In this document: positions 59,814 through 64,000 of the stretch, piece by piece
Layout: every line of letters starts with the position of its first letter
How positions within the stretch are numbered: position 1 is the stretch's first letter
Source: Candidatus Fermentithermobacillaceae bacterium
Lineage (GTDB): Bacteria; Bacillota; Sulfobacillia; Fermentithermobacillales; Fermentithermobacillaceae
DNA: 64,000 nt
Assembly (NCBI GenBank): GCA_012842685.1
Contig: DUSI01000049.1
Coordinates: forward strand, 124,001-188,000
Direction: 5' to 3'
Program-made: the position numbers and the translations under genes
Notes under the pieces: model-generated
Databases searched by the model: none
The model's input: only the letters and a program-made list of their open reading frames with translations
What the model was told of the DNA's origin: nothing

Positions 59814-61663
59814 TGGGCATCACCGCCTTCCTCAGACGAGTCCTCGGGCGAAGGCGTCCTTGAGAGGCTGATTTCTCCGGTGAAAAGGCTCCAGTACAGA
59901 CCGCGGCGCTTCAGCAAGTCCTCGTGGGTCCCCGCCTCCACGAGCCGGCCGGAATCCATAACGAGCACCACGTCAGCCATCTCCGCAACGTCAAACCGGT
60001 GGGTCACGATGAGGCAGGTAAGCTCCTCCCGGGAGGAGATGGCAGACAGGATCCGGGCTTCGGTCTCCCTGTCCAAGGAAGACGTCGGCTCGTCCAGGAG
60101 AAGCACCTGGGTACCCCTGAGAAAGCCGCGGGCAAGGCAAAGCCGCTGCCTCTGCCCGCCTGAAAGCAGCCCGCCGCGCTCCCCCACTTGGGAGGAGAGC
60201 CCCTGCGGGCCATCCAGGACAAACCCGGCGCAGGCCATCTCCAGACCTTCCGTCACCCTGGCATCTAGTCGCCCGTCGCCAAGGAGCGGCTCTCCAAGAC
60301 CAAGCGCTAGGTTGTCGGCAACCGACCCGGCGAAGAGGAATGGTTCCTGGGGCACGTATGTGACCATCTCGCCCAGCTTTCCGAGCCGGTAGTACGCCAT
60401 ATCCAGCCCGCCTATGTAAACCCGTCCGGGCTCGGGCCTATAGAGCCCCGCGAGGACCTTCATGAGGGTACTCTTCCCGCAGCCGCTCCGGCCCACGATT
60501 GCGACCTTCTGGCCCCTCTTTACCTCGAAAGAAACCCCGTCGAGCGCCTTGACTCCTGGTTCGTACTCATAGGAAAGATCCCTGACGGAAATGAGCGCGT
60601 CCAGAGGAGCATCCGTTGAGACGTCGCCGCCAGAAAAAACCGGGAGTCCCGGGACATCTGCAGTCAAATCGGAATCCACCTCAGCCTCCACTATCTCCTT
60701 GACCCGCCCGTAAGCTCCCGCGGCCCTCCTGAGCCCCGCCAGATGCTGCCCGATGAGTCCGAGCGGGCTTATGTGGTCGGTGCAGATAGACGAGGAGATC
60801 ATCGCCCCGATGGTTATCTTGCCGGCCACCGCCAAGTACCCGCCGTAGCCGAAGGCGACGAGCACCACAACGGAAGCCCCGCTGAAAGCCCCGAGTATGG
60901 ACTTGCTCACGCGCGCCGCGAGGCTCATCGCCTTGGCTCGCACTTCCCTGGCCCGCTCGAGGAAACCGCGCGCCACGTATTCCTGAGCGCTAAAGGACTT
61001 TATGACGGAGTGCCCTTCGACGGCGTTGAGCGCGTATGAAGAAAGCGCCCCCAAGGCTGCCTGGTACTCCTTGCCCACACTTCCCATGGCCCGGCCGGCG
61101 CGGGAGTTTATGACGGCCGCTAGGGCGAGCGACGCGATGACGGCGATCCCAAGGCGGGTGGCGATGAAAAGCAGGAAGAAGACGGCCCCAATGGCCCTGA
61201 GGATGGTGGATAGAACCACATGCGCTGTCTCGAAGACGCGGGATGCCTCGCTAACGTCGGCGGTAAGCCTTGAGACCAAATCACCGCGAGAGAGCTTTTC
61301 AAACCTCCTGAGCGGCATGTCCATGGCCCTTCTCACGAACCTCTTTCTCAGCTCCGAGGCAACCGATTCAGTAAGGCCTACTCTCACGAGCACAGACCAT
61401 GTTGAGGCAGCCGTCTCCAATAAGTAGGCTGCTATGTAAAGCAGTCCGTAGTTCAGAAAGTGCGCGTACTCTGCCTGAGCCACGCCGTCCAGGCAGCGGG
61501 CCAGGAAAACCGCACTCGCGACAGGAGTCACGGCTTTCAGAAAAAGCGTTGCGAAGAAGCTTCCCCACGCTGCCCAAGGTCTTCTGACGTAGCACCCCAT
61601 CTCGCGGATGAACGCCGAGAGGGACGGTGAGGGGCGTTTGGAGAGAGCGTCATCCCGCACCAT
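59810..61663 (-). CDS. ABC exporter half-transporter, subunit 1
   Basis: A 617-residue partner of the next gene. A six-helix membrane domain (about 30-320) precedes the ATPase with Walker A GRSGCGKST, signature LLSGGQRQRL, Walker B VLLLDEPTSSLD and a switch His in VTHRFDVAE. All catalytic residues appear conventional, so the degenerate site, if any, would lie in the subunit 2 partner. The ATG has AGGTGG seven bases upstream and a promoter (TTGACG, 17 bases, TAGTCT). It is divergent from another ABC operon; a dyad between them might regulate both. Confidence 0.94.
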   Translation of the reverse strand: MVRDDALSKRPSPSLSAFIREMGCYVRRPWAAWGSFFATLFLKAVTPVASAVFLARCLDGVAQAEYAHFLNYGLLYIAAYLLETAASTWSVLVRVGLTESVASELRKRFVRRAMDMPLRRFEKLSRGDLVSRLTADVSEASRVFETAHVVLSTILRAIGAVFFLLFIATRLGIAVIASLALAAVINSRAGRAMGSVGKEYQAALGALSSYALNAVEGHSVIKSFSAQEYVARGFLERAREVRAKAMSLAARVSKSILGAFSGASVVVLVAFGYGGYLAVAGKITIGAMISSSICTDHISPLGLIGQHLAGLRRAAGAYGRVKEIVEAEVDSDLTADVPGLPVFSGGDVSTDAPLDALISVRDLSYEYEPGVKALDGVSFEVKRGQKVAIVGRSGCGKSTLMKVLAGLYRPEPGRVYIGGLDMAYYRLGKLGEMVTYVPQEPFLFAGSVADNLALGLGEPLLGDGRLDARVTEGLEMACAGFVLDGPQGLSSQVGERGGLLSGGQRQRLCLARGFLRGTQVLLLDEPTSSLDRETEARILSAISSREELTCLIVTHRFDVAEMADVVLVMDSGRLVEAGTHEDLLKRRGLYWSLFTGEISLSRTPSPEDSSEEGGDAQ

Positions 61664-61694
61664 AGACCGGCCACCTACTTTCCATATCTACCTC

Positions 61695-61723
61695 AGACTA
61701 CTGCACAACATAAATTACGTCAA
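61695..61723 (-). promoter_or_regulatory. Promoter of heterodimeric ABC exporter operon
   Basis: On the minus strand TTGACG and TAGTCT are 17 bases apart, starting about 60 bases before the ATG of subunit 1. It lies in an AT-rich stretch unusual for this genome. Confidence 0.6.
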
Positions 61724-61739
61724 TCATTATATTCAAGAA

Positions 61740-61757
61740 TTTAAGGTCTGACTTAAA
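61740..61757. promoter_or_regulatory. Dyad between divergent ABC operons
   Basis: TTTAAG-GTCTGA-CTTAAA is a 6-6-6 inverted repeat located upstream of the minus-strand promoter and about 65 bases upstream of the plus-strand one. It may bind a shared regulator; no regulator gene is adjacent. Confidence 0.4.
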
Positions 61758-61823
61758 GAGTATTCCGGCGCGGCGAAGCTATGGCCGGCCATACCCGGTA
61801 AGCTTGGTGCCGCCGAACACCCG

Positions 61824-61853
61824 TTGACCCTGGACGAGCGCTTGTGATAGAGT
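61824..61853 (+). promoter_or_regulatory. Promoter of DUF990-type ABC-2 operon
   Basis: TTGACC and TAGAGT are 18 bases apart, about 65 bases before the first permease start. The match to the vegetative consensus is good. Confidence 0.6.
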
Positions 61854-61919
61854 CTTGTGCGTTCGTCTTGGCTTTCCAGGCTGGATATCCTCGCCATCGG
61901 ACACAGAGGAGCCTCAGGG

Positions 61920-62735
61920 ATGTCTCTCAACGGACGAGTGGCCGATCGCGCCGGCCTTCGAAAATACACGGTCCTGGCCGTCAAAGGGTTCATACAGAAC
62001 TTGCAGTACTCCGCCTCCCACCTCTTGAACTCGATCGCCAGCGCCATATTTGGCGTGCTTGGGGTTTACTTCTGGCTGAACGTGATCCCTCCCCAGGGCT
62101 TCGCGGGTTACTCGCCAGAGACCGTCGTCCATTACATCACCTTCAACCAGACCGTCGTGTGGTTCACCCAGTTCGGTATACGGGTACGGAATAGGATTAG
62201 AGACTCGGTGCGGTCGGGAAACGTCGCGACGGAGCTCATCCGTCCCGTGGACTTCTACGCCTACCACATCGCCACCGAATACGGCTCTTTGCTCTACGGA
62301 CTGGTCTTCAGGGGCATCCCTGTGGGTCTTATGCTGGCCCGGCTCGGTTACTATGTGCCAAGACACCCGGCGACTTGGGGATGGGCGCTCCTGGCCCTGC
62401 TCCTCGGCGGGTACATCGCGGCGGCAGACATGTACATGGTCGGACTCTCGTCGTTCTGGACAACCGAGGTCAGGACGGCGTACTGGGTAGTGAGCTCGTT
62501 GAGCCTCGGCCTCGGCGGGGCAACGTTCCCCCTGGAAGTCCTGCCCGACTGGCTGTACGAGATCGCCCGGCTGTCTCCTTTTGCGTGCCTGAACTACAAC
62601 CCGGCCCGCATCTACCTCGAGCTTTCCGGTCCGGAACTGGTCATACCCGGCTTTGTCTGGGCGATCGTCGTGACGCTCATCGCGCGCGGCCTTACCGGCC
62701 TTGCCCGGAGGAAACTGGAGGTGCAAGGCGGATGA
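61920..62735 (+). CDS. ABC-2 type permease (DUF990 family), subunit 1
   Basis: A 271-residue integral membrane protein with six hydrophobic segments. Its N-terminal pattern (LRKYTVLAVKGFIQNLQYSASH) and the later GGATFPLEVLPDWL are typical of the DUF990/ABC2_membrane_6 exporters related to daunorubicin-type systems. The ATG at 61920 has GAGGAG eight bases ahead, replacing the track start 21 codons upstream. Its stop overlaps the next gene by ATGA. Three consecutive genes form a transporter of two permeases and one ATPase with unknown substrate. Confidence 0.9.
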   Translation: MSLNGRVADRAGLRKYTVLAVKGFIQNLQYSASHLLNSIASAIFGVLGVYFWLNVIPPQGFAGYSPETVVHYITFNQTVVWFTQFGIRVRNRIRDSVRSGNVATELIRPVDFYAYHIATEYGSLLYGLVFRGIPVGLMLARLGYYVPRHPATWGWALLALLLGGYIAAADMYMVGLSSFWTTEVRTAYWVVSSLSLGLGGATFPLEVLPDWLYEIARLSPFACLNYNPARIYLELSGPELVIPGFVWAIVVTLIARGLTGLARRKLEVQGG

Positions 62736-63553
62736 TACGAGCACGCCTGAAGGGAGCCTTCCGGATAGTCAGGCTTTACTGGCTCCTGATCTCGGCCGCC
62801 CTCAGAGCCAAGATGCAGTACAAGTTCGATTTCGTCGCGTCGCTCCTTGTCGAGAGCCTGATGGGCACCTACGACTACCTTGTGGCAGCGGCAGCCCTCT
62901 GGAGATTCCATACCGTAGCCGGGTGGAACATCTACGAGGTAGGCCTCCTCTACTCTGTCTCCAAGATCGGGTGGGGCCTCTACCGTGTGTTCCTGGAAGA
63001 AGTGGATAGGTTTGAGGGATACATCGTGCGGGGCGACTTCGACTCGGTGCTGGTGAAGCCCTATCCAAGCCTCTTCGTCCTGGCATCCCGGAATTTCGCC
63101 CTTGAGAGGCTTTCTTTCGTTGTGCAGGGCGCGGCCATAATGGCCATATCCCTGAAGGGGCTCCTCCCATCGGGCGCAGTAAGTCTCGCGGCCATATTTC
63201 ACCTGGCGCTGGCTGTACTCTGGACGACCGTTCTCTTCTCAGCAGTGGGGATCGCCACCTCAGCGGCGGCTTTCGTTATCGTGAGGATAGAAGAACTTCA
63301 GGTGTTTACCCAAAACGCCACGAGCACCGCCACTCTCTACCCCCTGGAGATATACCCCAGGTGGCTGCGGAACATGCTCCTCTACTTCATACCGCTGGGA
63401 GTGGGCAACTACGTTCCAGTGCGATACCTTCTGGGCAAAGGTGGGACGTGGCTCAGCCTTGCGGCTCCCGCGGCTGCAGCGCTCGCAAGCATGGCGGTAG
63501 CCCTCAAGCTCTGGCGCATGGGGGAAGCCCGGTACCACAGCACCGGGTCATGA
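62732..63553 (+). CDS. ABC-2 type permease (DUF990 family), subunit 2
   Basis: A 273-residue partner permease with six helices, beginning MIRARLKGAFRIVRLYW. The segment VRGDFDSVLVKPYPSLFVL and the later TATLYPLEIYPRWLRN parallel motifs in subunit 1. The track ORF is longer only because the frame is open through the previous gene. The ATGA overlap fixes the start. The ATPase begins about 55 bases downstream. Confidence 0.9.
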   Translation: MIRARLKGAFRIVRLYWLLISAALRAKMQYKFDFVASLLVESLMGTYDYLVAAAALWRFHTVAGWNIYEVGLLYSVSKIGWGLYRVFLEEVDRFEGYIVRGDFDSVLVKPYPSLFVLASRNFALERLSFVVQGAAIMAISLKGLLPSGAVSLAAIFHLALAVLWTTVLFSAVGIATSAAAFVIVRIEELQVFTQNATSTATLYPLEIYPRWLRNMLLYFIPLGVGNYVPVRYLLGKGGTWLSLAAPAAAALASMAVALKLWRMGEARYHSTGS

Positions 63554-63607
63554 GGCAGGAGACATCCGGGCGGCGCGCCCGCAAAGCACATCAGGGAGGG
63601 GAAGAAA

Positions 63608-64000
63608 GTGGCCGTAAGCACGACCGGCGAGCAAGTCCTTGCGGTCAGCGCGAGGAACCTGAGCAAGTCCTATTTCGTCCCGGTGCGGAAATCGGGCTTT
63701 CTGGGCGGGCTCCGCACCTTGCTGTCCCAGGAAAAGAGGCGCGTTGACGCCGTGCGGGACGTCTCTTTCGACATCCGTCCCGGCGAGTTCGTCGGCTACA
63801 TCGGACCCAACGGGGCAGGGAAGTCCACGACAGTGAAGATGCTCACCGGGATACTACACCCCACTTCTGGAGAAGTGCTTGTGGACGGCCTTTCTCCCCA
63901 GACCCAGAGAAAAGAGCTGGCCAGGCGGGTCGGGGTGGTCTTCGGCCAGAGGACCCAGCTCTGGTGGGACCTCCCCACCGTCGACTCCTTCGACATCCTC
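63608..64000 (+). CDS. ABC transporter ATP-binding protein, C-terminus outside window
   Basis: The first 131 residues of an ATPase not listed in the track. It begins with GTG after GGGAGGGG at six bases and reads MAVSTTGEQVLAVSARNLSK. Walker A GPNGAGKSTT and the Q-loop VFGQRTQLWWDLP are visible; the signature and Walker B lie beyond the end. The Q-loop context GQRTQLWWDLP is characteristic of ATPases that serve DUF990 permeases, which matches the two preceding genes. Confidence 0.92.
   Translation, partial: MAVSTTGEQVLAVSARNLSKSYFVPVRKSGFLGGLRTLLSQEKRRVDAVRDVSFDIRPGEFVGYIGPNGAGKSTTVKMLTGILHPTSGEVLVDGLSPQTQRKELARRVGVVFGQRTQLWWDLPTVDSFDIL

Noticed and set aside
1-64000. CRISPR array, prophage, integrative element or insertion sequence
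   Set aside because: No regularly spaced direct repeats, transposase, integrase or phage structural gene was seen on either strand.

Overview
The window looks like the chromosome of a GC-rich, deep-branching Bacillota (Firmicutes, Clostridia-like) bacterium. The evidence is the priA-def-fmt-rsmB-rlmN-prpC-prkC-rsgA-rpe gene order, RemA, TepA/YlzJ, a PASTA-type kinase, an SLH-domain S-layer protein and a complete cotJABC spore-coat operon. GTG and TTG starts with strong Shine-Dalgarno sequences are very common, so many ORF-track starts have been moved downstream to the codon with the best ribosome binding site. I saw no tRNA, rRNA, CRISPR array, transposase or prophage gene. The species cannot be named from the sequence alone.

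Layout. 1-12.0 kb (minus strand): one long housekeeping cluster, read mIHF, remA, gmk, rpoZ, priA, def-fmt, Zn protease, rsmB, rlmN, PP2C, PASTA kinase, rsgA, rpe (cut by the window edge). Two members are unusual: def and fmt form one ORF, and PriA has lost its helicase motifs. 12.3-16.0 kb (plus): a DUF4912 protein, a GH57 alpha-glucan branching enzyme, TepA, a YlzJ-like protein and an unlisted 54-aa membrane peptide. 16.0-21.2 kb (minus): L,D-transpeptidase, UppP, an ABC-2 exporter pair and a GT4 glycosyltransferase. 21.3-23.6 kb (plus): a Cys-rich PyrK-like protein and a GidA-like flavoprotein that appear to form an undescribed redox pair. 23.65-24.01 kb: a gene-free interval that folds into many hairpins, three with GNRA tetraloops, closed by a long-range stem. 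It is the best candidate here for an undescribed structured RNA. 24.0-28.6 kb (minus): Zn/Cd efflux ATPase with its ArsR-type repressor, and a Na/phosphate symporter.

28.7-34.7 kb: an S9 peptidase behind a possible leader peptide, then a thiolase and two-subunit CoA-transferase operon and a histidine phosphatase. 34.9-37.9 kb (plus): two tandem paralogous amidohydrolases and an O6-alkylguanine methyltransferase. 38.0-44.0 kb (minus): a YyaL/DUF255 protein, an AbgB-like amidohydrolase, a soluble orphan PAS histidine kinase and galE. 44.3-46.1 kb: GTP-type PEP carboxykinase. 46.4-51.8 kb: an SLH/DUF5050-like surface protein, an unknown membrane-anchored protein, an MFS transporter and a nitroreductase. 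51.9-53.8 kb (minus): an MBL-fold hydrolase and GlpX. 53.9-56.2 kb (plus): rubrerythrin and cotJABC, with an unusual proline-rich CotJA. 56.3-61.7 kb (minus): a CGCAxxGCC-type protein, a DUF362 ferredoxin protein and a heterodimeric ABC exporter. 61.9-64.0 kb (plus): a divergent DUF990-type ABC-2 system whose ATPase runs off the end.

Themes. pckG, glpX, GH57, GT4 and galE point to gluconeogenesis and storage or cell-surface glycans. Thiolase, CoA-transferase, amidohydrolases and peptidases fit a heterotroph using organic acids and peptides. Rubrerythrin, the nitroreductase and the Fe-S proteins fit an anaerobe.
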